Positions 16,109 to 23,708 of a stretch of 24,107 bases of DNA are shown here, one piece after another. Numbering within the stretch: the stretch's first letter is position 1; each line of letters starts with the position of its first letter. The DNA comes from an uncultured Sphingobium sp. (GTDB lineage Bacteria > Pseudomonadota > Alphaproteobacteria > Sphingomonadales > Sphingomonadaceae), in NCBI GenBank assembly GCA_946479185.1, contig CAMLFF010000010.1, forward strand, positions 1 through 24,107, read 5' to 3'. Below the pieces are notes generated by a model, which saw only the letters and a list, made by a program, of their open reading frames with translations, had not been told where the DNA came from and made no database searches. A program made the position numbers and the translations under genes.

Positions 16109-16747
16109 GTGACATATGATCGGCGGACATTCAGCGGACTGCATGCGGCGCGGCACCTCGCGCTCGCGGGCCTGGCTCTGTTTGCGGCAAGCATCACGGC
16201 GCCCGCAATGGCGCAATTCTCCGATAGCTACCGCTTCCTGGAAGCCGTCCGCAAATCCGAGAACAACAAGATTGTCGAGGCTCTTGAGCAGCCGGGTGTG
16301 ACGCCGATCAACACCAAGGATCGCTCGACCGGCGAGACCGCACTGATGATCGTCATTGCGCGCCGCGATCCGACGATGACCAGCTATTTGCTGGGGCGCG
16401 GTGCACGCGCGGACCTGACCGACAACAATGGCCGCTCGCCCCTGATGCTCGCCACCGAGCGCCGCTTCCCCGAGGGCATGCAAATGCTGCTCGCCAACAA
16501 AGCCAATCCCAATCAGACCAACAATAGCGGTGAGACCCCGCTGATCCGCGCCGTGCAATTGCGTGATATCGAGATGGTGCGGCTGCTGATGGCGTTCGGC
16601 GCCGACCCAGACCGGCGCGATACGCTCGCGGGGATGTCTGCGCTTGATTACGCAAAGTCTGGCGCGCCGGTTGGCGGCATGATCGATGTGCTGACGGCAG
16701 GACGCAAAGCGCCGCGCAGCAGCGCCGTGCAGGGGCCGTCGCTCTAA
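16109..16747 (+). CDS. Secreted ankyrin-repeat protein
   Basis: This 212-residue protein starts at GTG, the only start before the signal peptide, with AGGGGG about 9 bases upstream. A Sec signal (hydrophobic about 16-30, cleavage near Ala-Met-Ala-Gln 33-36) precedes about four ankyrin repeats between 40 and 195. Repeat cores are visible as 'TGETALMIV', 'NGRSPLMLA', 'SGETPLIRA' and 'AGMSALDYA'. Ankyrin repeats bind proteins; the product is probably periplasmic. The C-terminus is short and basic. It converges with dinB across only 14 bases, and 74 bases separate it from the divergent SCO gene. Periplasmic ankyrin proteins are widespread in proteobacteria and usually of unknown role; the target here cannot be inferred. 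Confidence 0.87.
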   Translation: MTYDRRTFSGLHAARHLALAGLALFAASITAPAMAQFSDSYRFLEAVRKSENNKIVEALEQPGVTPINTKDRSTGETALMIVIARRDPTMTSYLLGRGARADLTDNNGRSPLMLATERRFPEGMQMLLANKANPNQTNNSGETPLIRAVQLRDIEMVRLLMAFGADPDRRDTLAGMSALDYAKSGAPVGGMIDVLTAGRKAPRSSAVQGPSL

Positions 16748-16761
16748 GAGCATAGCCGCGC

Positions 16762-17862
16762 TCAACCGAATGCCAGCTTGAACTGCACAGGCTGGTCGTC
16801 CTCATCCTCATCTTCCGCCTCGACGAGATTGGAGAGGCCGAGGCCCAGCAGCCTTGCACCCACCGGCAGCGGCAATTCCGCGCGCAGCAATTGCGCGCCA
16901 ATCGCGCAGACGTCCGCCGCATCGACTGGCGGCGCTGGCAGCGAGCGCGAACGCGTGAGAATGCGGAAATCGCCAAGCTTGATCTTGAGCGTGACCGTGC
17001 GGCCAAAGGCTTGTGCCGCCAGCACCCGCGTCCACAGGCGCGCGGCGATCTTCTCAAGCTCGGCCACCAACTGCTCCTCTGCGCCGATATCCGTGGCGAA
17101 CGTATCCTCCACGCTGATCGACTTGCGCGATTCGCGCTCGCGCACAGGGCGGTCGTCCAGGCCTCTGGCGGCGCCGAAGTAGAAGCCCGCCGCCTTGCCG
17201 AAGTGGCGCTGGAGCGCTGGCAAGGTCCATTCCTTGAGATCGCTCCCCTTATGGATGCCAAGCTTCGCCATGCGCTGCGCGGTGACAGGCCCCACCCCAT
17301 GAATGCGCGAGACAGGCATTTCCGCCATAAACGCCTCGGCATCTGCCGGGCGCACAACGCACAGACCATCTGGCTTGTTCTGGTCCGATGCGAGCTTGGC
17401 GATGAGCTTGTTGCAGGAGACGCCAGCCGAGGCAGTCAGCCCGGTTTCCTCGCGAATCAGCCGGCGAATTTCCTGCGCCACATAAGTCGCCGAGACGATG
17501 CCGAGCTTGTTGCGGGTCACATCGAGATAGGCTTCATCGAGCGAGAGCGGCTGCACGATATCGGTGAAGCGCTCGAAGATGGCGCGGATTTGCTGGGACA
17601 CGGTGCGGTACGCTTCGAACCTTGGCGGCACGAAGATCAGCTCCGGGCACAGCCGCCGCGCCTTGCCGCCCGGCATGGCCGAGCGCACGCCAAAAACCCG
17701 CGCCTCATAGCTCGCCGCCGCGACGACGCCGCGCGGCCCGCCACCACCCACGGCCAGCGGCAGCCCGCGCAAGTCCGGATTATCGCGCTGTTCGACGGAC
17801 GCGTAAAAGGCATCCATATCGACATGGATGATTTTGCGATGCTCGTCGGGACCCTCGGTCAT
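16762..17862 (-). CDS. dinB: DNA polymerase IV DinB
   Basis: This 366-residue Y-family translesion polymerase has catalytic acidic residues in 'HVDMDAFY' (Asp15, Asp17; aromatic steric-gate residue Tyr20) and in 'SLDEAYLD' (Asp109, Glu110). A helix-hairpin-helix 'VSRIHGVGPVTAQRM' and a little-finger domain follow. The last residues, QFKLAFG (360-366), fit a beta-clamp-binding QxxLxF peptide. It extends damaged or mispaired primers at the cost of fidelity. The ATG at 17862 was chosen because the family N-terminus begins about ten residues later; the frame opens 42 codons further up, but that part includes the LexA box and is not conserved-looking. An SOS box 27 bases upstream indicates LexA control. 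E. coli DinB has 351 residues. Confidence 0.94.
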   Translation of the reverse strand: MTEGPDEHRKIIHVDMDAFYASVEQRDNPDLRGLPLAVGGGGPRGVVAAASYEARVFGVRSAMPGGKARRLCPELIFVPPRFEAYRTVSQQIRAIFERFTDIVQPLSLDEAYLDVTRNKLGIVSATYVAQEIRRLIREETGLTASAGVSCNKLIAKLASDQNKPDGLCVVRPADAEAFMAEMPVSRIHGVGPVTAQRMAKLGIHKGSDLKEWTLPALQRHFGKAAGFYFGAARGLDDRPVRERESRKSISVEDTFATDIGAEEQLVAELEKIAARLWTRVLAAQAFGRTVTLKIKLGDFRILTRSRSLPAPPVDAADVCAIGAQLLRAELPLPVGARLLGLGLSNLVEAEDEDEDDQPVQFKLAFG

Positions 17863-17889
17863 ATGCGCCTTATGCCACGCGCGTCGCTC

Positions 17890-17904
17890 GAACGGAAGGG
17901 GAAC
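17890..17904 (-). promoter_or_regulatory. LexA SOS box (GTTC-N7-GTTC) of dinB
   Basis: On the minus strand the sequence reads GTTC-CCCTTCC-GTTC, an exact match to the direct-repeat alphaproteobacterial LexA operator GTTC-N7-GTTC. It ends 27 bases upstream of the dinB ATG, where LexA would occlude the promoter or the transcription start. The position and gene make chance unlikely. Confidence 0.85.
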
Positions 17905-18020
17905 AAATGATGCGTGCGGCGACTTGATGCGGCTAGGCGGTTGGCTTAGCTTGACGCAATTGAGACGCGTGGCTGCGTCTTCGTTCACGGGGTCGCCGAG
18001 CGGCTCGCGCCGATAGGTCG

Positions 18021-18050
18021 ACTGGGTCCCCGCCTTCGCGAGGACACCGG
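18021..18050. repeat. REP-like hairpin in the dinB-GFA gap
   Basis: The word GTCCCCGCCTTCGCGAGGAC (18026-18045) forms a hairpin of seven pairs with one mismatch. It resembles the very common alphaproteobacterial intergenic palindrome of the CCCCGC-TTCG-GCGGGG kind. A smaller hairpin AGACGC/GCGTCT lies at 17963-17980. The rest of this gap (17905-18076) shows no gene. Confidence 0.45.
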
Positions 18051-18076
18051 CTTAGCAGGGCCGGGCGCTCGGCGCG

Positions 18077-18514
18077 ATGAGGGAGAGCGTATTGGATCTC
18101 GATATCACATCCATCGACGGCGCCTGCCACTGCGGCACGGTGCGCTTTCATGTCCGCCTGAAGGATGGACTGCGATCCGCGCGGCGTTGCACTTGCTCTT
18201 ATTGCCGGATGCGCGGCGCCGTAGCTGTCGCTGCCCACATCGATGACTTGCAGCTTTTGTCCGGCGATGAGTCGCTGCGCTGCTATCAATTCAACACCGG
18301 CACGGCGAAGCATTATTTCTGCGCGACGTGCGGCATTTACACCCACCATCAGCGCCGCTCCAACCCACAAGAATATGGCGTGAATGTCGCCTGTCTCAAT
18401 GGGATCAGCCCATTCGATTTTGCCGAAGTGATCGTGAATGATGGAATTGCCTATCCATCCGACACCGGACGCTCGACAATTGCAGGCGTGCTGAAATTCT
18501 ACCCAACTCGATGA
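18077..18514 (+). CDS. GFA-domain (CENP-V/GFA family) zinc protein
   Basis: This 145-residue protein has the zinc-binding cysteine sets of the GFA fold: Cys-His-Cys-Gly (17-20), Cys-x-x-Cys with Cys-Thr-Cys-Ser-Tyr-Cys (about 38-43) and Cys-Ala-Thr-Cys-Gly (about 82-86). The founding member was described as a glutathione-dependent formaldehyde-activating enzyme, but most relatives, including this one, have no proven reaction. The ATG at 18077 has no good ribosome binding site. A TTG at 18092 (codon 6) has GAGGGAGAG placed ideally before it and would give a 140-residue product that still holds every cysteine. Either start is possible. It converges on the DUF177 gene with 13 bases between. Cytoplasmic. 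Confidence 0.88.
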   Translation: MRESVLDLDITSIDGACHCGTVRFHVRLKDGLRSARRCTCSYCRMRGAVAVAAHIDDLQLLSGDESLRCYQFNTGTAKHYFCATCGIYTHHQRRSNPQEYGVNVACLNGISPFDFAEVIVNDGIAYPSDTGRSTIAGVLKFYPTR

Positions 18515-18527
18515 GCGATCACACAGC

Positions 18528-19073
18528 TTAGTTTGCGGACGACCCCTTGCCCAATTTGAGCGCCTTCAGCGCTGCAAATGGCCCGGCATCCTCCTCGGAG
18601 AGTACGCCAAGTTCGCGCAATATCTTGTCCGCATCGGGCAGGCGGGGATAGGGGTCGAGGTTCACCGCCATCGTCTGCGCAACGGTCTCGCCAAGGTCGA
18701 TGCGATCTTCCTCCAGCGGGAGAACGTCGCAATCCTCATCGTTGAGCTCGACGCCTTCTTCATCGGTATCGCCCGACTCATAGCCGCGCACAAACCGCAC
18801 TTCGAACGGCGTTTCGAGATGGGCAGGCACGTCTTCATCGGTCGCGACGCAGGCCTGCACCAGATCTGCGATGAGCGTGCCTGTGACCCTGCAGCCGGAG
18901 GCATCCGGCACGCCATGCGCACGCGCTTCCAGCCGTGAGAGTGCGCGCAGGCCAAAGCGGCGGGCCAGCGCTGCGCATTCCTCCGGCGTGGCGGCGATGC
19001 TGCGCTCGCGTGTGCCATCGCCCCATTCGTGCAGGCCGATAATGCGAGAAAATTCAGGTGCTGCGCTGGTCAT
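18528..19073 (-). CDS. DUF177/YceD-family protein
   Basis: This 181-residue acidic protein has the YceD/DUF177 pattern. The conserved Cys at about 61 sits in 'SGCRVTGTLIADLVQACVAT', the family's 'v.G.l.a.l.q.Cv.t' core. An 'F.VRFV' strand, a highly acidic stretch (about 100-122) and 'DRIDLGETVAQTMAVNLDPYPR' follow. Family members in E. coli and plants are needed for normal 23S rRNA accumulation, and the gene often precedes rpmF. No rpmF is seen here. It starts 3 bases after the stop of the CBP3-type chaperone gene, so the two form an operon. The same gene pair recurs in alphaproteobacteria. The role in rRNA metabolism is inferred from the family. Confidence 0.88.
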   Translation of the reverse strand: MTSAAPEFSRIIGLHEWGDGTRERSIAATPEECAALARRFGLRALSRLEARAHGVPDASGCRVTGTLIADLVQACVATDEDVPAHLETPFEVRFVRGYESGDTDEEGVELNDEDCDVLPLEEDRIDLGETVAQTMAVNLDPYPRLPDADKILRELGVLSEEDAGPFAALKALKLGKGSSAN

Positions 19074-19076
19074 GGC

Positions 19077-19604
19077 TCAGCCGCGCAGTTGCCCGGCCAG
19101 TAGCGCATCGTGCGACAGGCCATCAATATGCGCAGCGAGAGCGCGAATCTGCGCCTCCGTATAGGCAAGCTCATCGGCGGCGGGCGCCTCCCCACGGTAG
19201 AGATTGCGCACCAGCGCATCTGCCAAGGAGGCCTCACCGGATAGCCCCGCGCGATAGGCCCCGAGTCGCCCGCCCAGCGCGCCGATCATGCGGCCAATCT
19301 GCTTGCCGACAACGATGTCGCCAAAGCCGATCTGGCGGACCTGCCCATCCATATCATCGATGAAAAGCTCAGTGAGCCATGCTGATTCTGCGACAGCGTC
19401 CAGCGCTTCCATCCGCATCATCACCAGCGAAAGCATGGCTGCGATCATGTCGAACCGGCCATCGAGCGTATCGGGGACGCCACCCTCAAGATACCAATGT
19501 TCTGCGCGCGCTTGTGCGATGACCGCAGCATAAAGCGGCTTCAGCGCGGCATTGTCGTCCGCGCGGGCACCCTTGCGGCTGAAAAGGGACGATAAAACAC
19601 TCAT
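19077..19604 (-). CDS. Ubiquinol-cytochrome c chaperone (CBP3/UQCC1 family)
   Basis: This 175-residue protein carries the Ubiq_cyt_C_chap domain. 'LYAAVIAQARAEHWYLEGGVPDTLDGRFDMI' (about 25-55) shows the Gln-Ala-Arg, Gly-Val-Pro-Asp-Thr and Asp-Gly-Arg-Phe-Asp signatures. 'LFIDDMDGQVRQIGFGD' follows near 90-106. Yeast Cbp3 helps make and assemble cytochrome b of the bc1 complex, and bacterial relatives are thought to assist the same complex. The ATG at 19604 begins the family N-terminus 'SVLSSLFSR'. The frame extends 33 codons upstream, but that part is not family-like and crosses the divergent promoter region. It is the first gene of a pair with DUF177 and diverges from the BamE-like gene. 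Cytoplasmic, no membrane segment. Confidence 0.9.
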   Translation of the reverse strand: MSVLSSLFSRKGARADDNAALKPLYAAVIAQARAEHWYLEGGVPDTLDGRFDMIAAMLSLVMMRMEALDAVAESAWLTELFIDDMDGQVRQIGFGDIVVGKQIGRMIGALGGRLGAYRAGLSGEASLADALVRNLYRGEAPAADELAYTEAQIRALAAHIDGLSHDALLAGQLRG

Positions 19605-19759
19605 GCTCGGTTCAGCTTTATAGCGGCACAGGAAATGGCTGGTTGCGACGCCCAATGACCTCGCCAAGCACTTGCATATTGATTGCGGCGGCTGGCAATG
19701 CAATGGGCGTGTGACGTGACACGACAGATTTTTGAACGGGCTTTTGGCAGGAGATGACG

Positions 19760-20254
19760 ATGCAGCGTGGCTTGAGGCGGCCTTTTCTGGTCGTAGGCGC
19801 GGCGGCAGTGCTTCTGCTCGCTGGCGGCTGCACGCGCATTCGTGCGCATCAGGGCTTTCTGGTCGATGACCTGATCGTCAGCTCTGTGCTGCCCGGCGTT
19901 GACAATAAGGCGTCGGTTGAGGGATCGCTTGGGCGCCCCACCTTCGTTTCGCAGTTCGGCCCTGAGCGCTGGTATTATGTGTCGCGCGATACGCGCTCGC
20001 TCGCCTTCTCATCGCCACGCCCGACCAGCCAGCTACTCGTGACCGTGCAGTTCGATGCTGCGGGCAATGTGGCAACGATCGATCGCAACGCGACGCTGGA
20101 TCAGGTGGCGCGCCTCTCACCCACCGGGGACAAGACCGAGACGCTGGGCCGCAAGCGCAGCCTGCTGGATGAAGTCTTCGGCAATATCGGCGCGGTCGGC
20201 GCTGGTGGCATGGGCGGCGGCGCGGGCAGTGGGCCGGGCGGCACGCAGCCTTAA
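19760..20254 (+). CDS. bamE: BamE-like (SmpA/OmlA) outer membrane lipoprotein
   Basis: This 164-residue lipoprotein has a basic n-region (Arg-Gly-Leu-Arg-Arg), hydrophobic 9-20, and lipobox Leu-Ala-Gly-Gly-Cys with Cys24. The SmpA/OmlA domain follows: 'VDNKASVEGSLGRPTF' then 'RWYYVSR', where BamE has its G-x-P and W-Y-Y-V signatures. BamE is an accessory of the Bam machine that folds outer membrane proteins. The start is ATG 19760, because AGGAG (19749-19753) has the proper 6-base spacing to it and abuts the earlier ATG at 19754. The last about 20 residues are a Gly-rich tail absent from E. coli BamE. It diverges from the CBP3-type gene. Confidence 0.88.
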   Translation: MQRGLRRPFLVVGAAAVLLLAGGCTRIRAHQGFLVDDLIVSSVLPGVDNKASVEGSLGRPTFVSQFGPERWYYVSRDTRSLAFSSPRPTSQLLVTVQFDAAGNVATIDRNATLDQVARLSPTGDKTETLGRKRSLLDEVFGNIGAVGAGGMGGGAGSGPGGTQP

Positions 20255-20293
20255 TAGCAGCTGGGCTGATTTTAGCGATCCAGAGGTTACAAG

Positions 20294-20318
20294 CCATGTT
20301 ACCCTAGGGCCAACATGG
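20294..20318. repeat. Inverted repeat between bamE and the unknown membrane protein
   Basis: CCATGTT (20294-20300) and AACATGG (20312-20318) form a perfect 7-bp dyad that encloses the palindrome CCCTAGGG (20302-20309). There is no T-run after it, so it is not a standard terminator. It lies 40 bases after the bamE stop and 59 bases before the next gene, where an operator or mRNA processing stem could be. Function unknown. Confidence 0.4.
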
Positions 20319-20376
20319 TTTCACTTGCATTCACCATCGCATTGCCTTCAAATCGTCACAGTGCGGGAGAGTGGTG

Positions 20377-21153
20377 ATGCAACATATTGGCGATTTGCAG
20401 CCCTTCCGGCGCCCGGATATTTTTGCCGAGCAGGCGCCAGTCGGGCGTTATAGCGCGAAGAGAAGCCGCTGGCGCTTTGCCGTGGGATCTCTTGAGGTCG
20501 GTTTCGATCGGGCGAGCGAACAGCTTCAGGCTGAAACGCGCCAGCCGAGTCGCGCCGCGCAGAGCGAGAGCTTTGGCCGTCGCTTGATGCTCATTGTCGG
20601 CGTTGGCTGCACGACGGCGCTGACCATCGCCTTGGCTGGCTGGCTCTGGTCGAGCCACGGCCCGCTTGCGAGTGGCGAAACCGTATCCGCCGCGATTGTG
20701 GACGTGAGCCAGATCAAGCCCTCGAACGCCGCGACGACCTCCGCCCCACAAACCACCATCCCAACCGAGCAACCCCCCGCTTTCCTGAGCGCCGTGATCG
20801 AAGAGCGCAAACCCGCTCCGCTGGCCGCGCCCGCGCCCCGCGCCAAAGCTCAAATCGCGCAAGGCGTGACCATCACGCCCAAACCCGCCGAAGAGAAGAG
20901 CGCGGCAATCGCCTCGCCTGACGAGGCGATCGTGAGTTCAGGCAATTATCTGCTGATCCCCAGCGTCGATAACGCAGTGGGTCTCGCGCTGCGAAGTGGT
21001 GAGCCACAGAACTGGCAGGCCGGGACCTATCACGGCCTGGTCGTGGTGGGCGATGCCGTGGAGAAGGACGGCAAGACTTGCCGCGATGGCACCGTGCTGC
21101 TGCGCGATGGATCGATCAAAGGTCGTACGCAGACGTTCGAGCGCTGCCTTTAG
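20377..21153 (+). CDS. Single-pass membrane protein with periplasmic C-terminal domain, uncharacterised
   Basis: This 258-residue protein has a cytoplasmic N-terminus of about 68 residues (basic, with 'SKRSRWRF'-like charge) and one transmembrane helix (about 71-91). A long Ala/Pro/Thr-rich linker (about 112-172) leads to a small C-terminal domain (about 185-258). The domain has a Trp-Gln-Ala-Gly-Thr-Tyr-x-Gly segment and cysteines at 235 and 257 that could form a disulfide. The Trp/Gly/Cys pattern is loosely like the 17-kDa surface-antigen domain (Anti_2), but this is weak. ATG 20377 follows GGGAG (20365-20369) with 7-base spacing; two GTG codons just before it are less well placed. It lies 122 bases downstream of bamE. 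Envelope function is plausible, otherwise unknown. Confidence 0.75.
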   Translation: MQHIGDLQPFRRPDIFAEQAPVGRYSAKRSRWRFAVGSLEVGFDRASEQLQAETRQPSRAAQSESFGRRLMLIVGVGCTTALTIALAGWLWSSHGPLASGETVSAAIVDVSQIKPSNAATTSAPQTTIPTEQPPAFLSAVIEERKPAPLAAPAPRAKAQIAQGVTITPKPAEEKSAAIASPDEAIVSSGNYLLIPSVDNAVGLALRSGEPQNWQAGTYHGLVVVGDAVEKDGKTCRDGTVLLRDGSIKGRTQTFERCL

Positions 21154-21167
21154 GGGCCGAGCGTCTT

Positions 21168-21297
21168 AAATTCCTCCCCGCTCGCGGGGAGGGGGACCGC
21201 CGAAGGCGGTGGAGGGGGTCGGCAAGATCGAGCTTGCGCGCAATCCCCCACCATCACCACTTCGCGCTGCCACCTCCCCGCGTGCGGGGAGGATTGA
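21168..21297. repeat. Large REP-like inverted-repeat element
   Basis: The 154-base gap between two convergent genes is almost filled by nested inverted repeats. CCTCCCCG/CGGGGAGG occurs twice, with four-base loops (21173-21192 and 21273-21292). ACCGCC-GAA-GGCGGT (21196-21210) is a third hairpin. The outer parts TTCCTCCCC and GGGGAGGATT mirror each other, so the whole unit is an imperfect palindrome of about 130 bases. This type of extragenic repeat is dispersed in many sphingomonad genomes. It may act as a bidirectional stop or RNA-stability element here. Confidence 0.65.
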
Positions 21298-21307
21298 AGG
21301 ACTGCTC

Positions 21308-23569
21308 TTAGCTCGCGATGCCACCCGCCGCGAGAACCGCCAGCGTCACCAGCTCAGAAGCCGTGGACGCCATCGTGGCAACCTGAACCTGCTGGCCCAT
21401 GCCGAGCAACACCGGGCCAATGACCGAATCGCCACCCAATTCGCGCAACAGCTTGGCCGAGAGGTTCGCCGATTGCAGGCCCGGCATGATCAGCACATTG
21501 GCGGGACCGGAGAGGCGGCTGAACGGATAGTTCGCCATCACGCGCGGATTGAGCGCAACGTCTGGCGCCATCTCGCCTTCATATTCGAAATCAACGCCAC
21601 GCTGATCGAGAATGGCGACAGCTTCGCGCAAACTGTCCAGCCAATTGCCATGTGGATTGCCGAACGTTGAGTAAGAGAGGAAGGCCACGCGCGGCTCATG
21701 CCCCATGCGGCGAGCAAGAGCGGCAGCGCCATCGGCAATGTCCGCCAGTTCCTGCGCATTGGGGCGCTCATTGACCGTGGTATCGGCCATGAAAACCGTA
21801 TGGCTGCGGCCCACGAGGATGTGCATGCCAAAGCAGGTGCGATTCGGGGCAGGGTCGATCACCCGGCGCAGCTCCCGCATCGTTTGCGAATAGGTGCGCG
21901 TCACGCCGGTGATCATGGCGTCCGCCTCGCCCATCTTGAGCAGTAGCGCGCCGAAGATGTTGCGATCTCGATTGACCATCCGCTCGCAATCGCGGCGCAG
22001 ATAGCCGCGACGCTGCAGGCGCTCATAAAGCATGTCCACCATCTGGGGGACGAGCGGGGAATTGACGCTGTTGTAAAGCTCGAAGCTCTCGGGCTCACGC
22101 ACGCCCATCTCGCGCAGGCGATCATACACATCCTGCCGACCGACCAGCACCGGAATGCCATAGCCGCCATCGCGGAACTGGATTGCGGCGCGCAGCACCA
22201 CTTCCTCTTCCGCTTCGGCAAACACAACGCGCTTGGGCGAGGCTTTTGCACCTTCATAGGCGAGCGCCAGCACGGAGGTGGTCGGGTTAAGCCGGGCGCG
22301 CAGCGACTGGCGATAGGCGTCCATATCCTCGATATGATGCTGGGCAACACCGGACTCCATCGCGGCCTGCGCAACGGCGGCGGGCACCACTTCCATCAAG
22401 CGCGGATCGAACGGCGCGGGAATGATGTAATCGGCGCCAAAGCTGTGCTTGGTGCCATAGGCCAGCGCCACTTCCTCGGGCACCTGCTCACGTGCCAGCG
22501 CGGCGATGGCCTGCGCGGCGGCGATCTTCATCGCCTCATTGATCGCCGTCGCCCGCACATCCAGCGCACCGCGGAAGATGAAGGGGAAGCCGAGGACGTT
22601 ATTGACCTGATTGGGATAATCCGACCGGCCCGTGGCGATGATCGCATCGGGACGCGCAGCCTTTGCCAGCGGCGGCAGGATTTCCGGATCGGGGTTCGCC
22701 ATCGCGAAGATGATCGGCTTGTCGCGCATCTCGGTGATCCACTCAGCCTTGAGCGCATCCTTGGCGGAAAGACCGATGAAGATGTCCGCGCCCTTGAGCG
22801 CGTCATGCAGCGAGCGTGCATCAGTCTTCGCCGCATGGGCGGATTTGAACTGGTCCATGCCCGTCGTGCGACCCTGATAGATCACGCCTTCACGATCGCA
22901 CATGATCACATTGTCATGCGGCACACCCATCGCCTTGATGAGCTCGGTGCAGGCAATCGCTGCTGCGCCCGCGCCATTCACGACGACCTTGAGATCGCGA
23001 ATTTCACGCCCGGTCAGATAGCATGCATTGATGAGGCCAGCCGCGCAGATGATCGCGGTGCCATGCTGATCGTCATGCATCACCGGGATGTTCATGCGCT
23101 CCTTGAGCGCCGCTTCGATCATGAAGCATTCGGGCGCCTTGATATCCTCAAGGTTGATGCCGCCAAAACTTGGCTCCATCAGCGCAACGGCATTGATGAA
23201 GGCCTCTGGATCTTCGGTATCCAGCTCAATGTCGATCGCGTCGACATCGGCGAAACGCTTGAAGAGCACGGCCTTGCCTTCCATCACCGGCTTTGAGGCG
23301 AGCGCGCCCAGATTTCCCATGCCGAGGATCGCGGTGCCATTGGAGATGACAGCGACCAGATTGCCCTTGGCGGTATAATCATAAGCCTTGGATGGATCAT
23401 CCGCGATGGCCTGCACCGGCACCGCGACACCGGGCGAATAAGCGAGCGCGAGATCGCGCTGGGTCGCCATCGGCTTGGACGCGATGATCTCGATTTTGCC
23501 CGGCCGCCCGGCGGAATGGAACAGAAGCGCTTCGCGCTCGGAGAATTCAATGGCGGCTTTATCGGTCAT
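21308..23569 (-). CDS. maeB: NADP-dependent malic enzyme MaeB with phosphotransacetylase-like domain
   Basis: This 753-residue two-domain enzyme decarboxylates malate to pyruvate and makes NADPH. The malic domain (about 1-430) shows 'YSPGVA' (44-49), 'EDIKAPECF' (141-149), 'HDDQHGTA' (165-172) and the nucleotide-binding Gly-Ala-Gly-Ala-Ala-Ala (199-204). The C-terminal half (about 435-753) resembles phosphate acetyltransferase, with 'AEAEEEVVLRAA' and 'VLVGR' at its start and 'PDVALNPRVMANYPFSRL' near the end. In MaeB proteins of rhizobia and E. coli this half is reported to lack phosphotransacetylase activity and to serve regulation or oligomerisation. ATG 23569 is preceded on the minus strand by GAAGGA at 6-7 base spacing. 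It diverges from mutS across 139 bases. Confidence 0.95.
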   Translation of the reverse strand: MTDKAAIEFSEREALLFHSAGRPGKIEIIASKPMATQRDLALAYSPGVAVPVQAIADDPSKAYDYTAKGNLVAVISNGTAILGMGNLGALASKPVMEGKAVLFKRFADVDAIDIELDTEDPEAFINAVALMEPSFGGINLEDIKAPECFMIEAALKERMNIPVMHDDQHGTAIICAAGLINACYLTGREIRDLKVVVNGAGAAAIACTELIKAMGVPHDNVIMCDREGVIYQGRTTGMDQFKSAHAAKTDARSLHDALKGADIFIGLSAKDALKAEWITEMRDKPIIFAMANPDPEILPPLAKAARPDAIIATGRSDYPNQVNNVLGFPFIFRGALDVRATAINEAMKIAAAQAIAALAREQVPEEVALAYGTKHSFGADYIIPAPFDPRLMEVVPAAVAQAAMESGVAQHHIEDMDAYRQSLRARLNPTTSVLALAYEGAKASPKRVVFAEAEEEVVLRAAIQFRDGGYGIPVLVGRQDVYDRLREMGVREPESFELYNSVNSPLVPQMVDMLYERLQRRGYLRRDCERMVNRDRNIFGALLLKMGEADAMITGVTRTYSQTMRELRRVIDPAPNRTCFGMHILVGRSHTVFMADTTVNERPNAQELADIADGAAALARRMGHEPRVAFLSYSTFGNPHGNWLDSLREAVAILDQRGVDFEYEGEMAPDVALNPRVMANYPFSRLSGPANVLIMPGLQSANLSAKLLRELGGDSVIGPVLLGMGQQVQVATMASTASELVTLAVLAAGGIAS

Positions 23570-23708
23570 GCAATTTTCCTTCAGATCGCCGCAGCCCTAG
23601 CGATATTCGAACCAGTTTCACAAGAGGCCATGCGGATTAGTTCGCACATAAGTCGCCTTTCACGCGCCCCGCTTTTCGCGGAGCCCTCTGCCTGCTAACG
23701 CTGCGCCC

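Noticed and set aside
16353..17369. 338-codon minus-strand frame across the ankyrin gene and dinB
   Set aside because: It is out of frame with dinB and antisense to the ankyrin gene; Ser/Arg-rich shadow.
21308..22270. C-terminal half of maeB considered as a separate phosphate acetyltransferase gene
   Set aside because: The frame is continuous with the malic enzyme domain and this fusion is the normal MaeB architecture.
22334..23296. 320-codon plus-strand frame across maeB
   Set aside because: Antisense to the malic enzyme domain, with no family resemblance and His/Arg-rich content.
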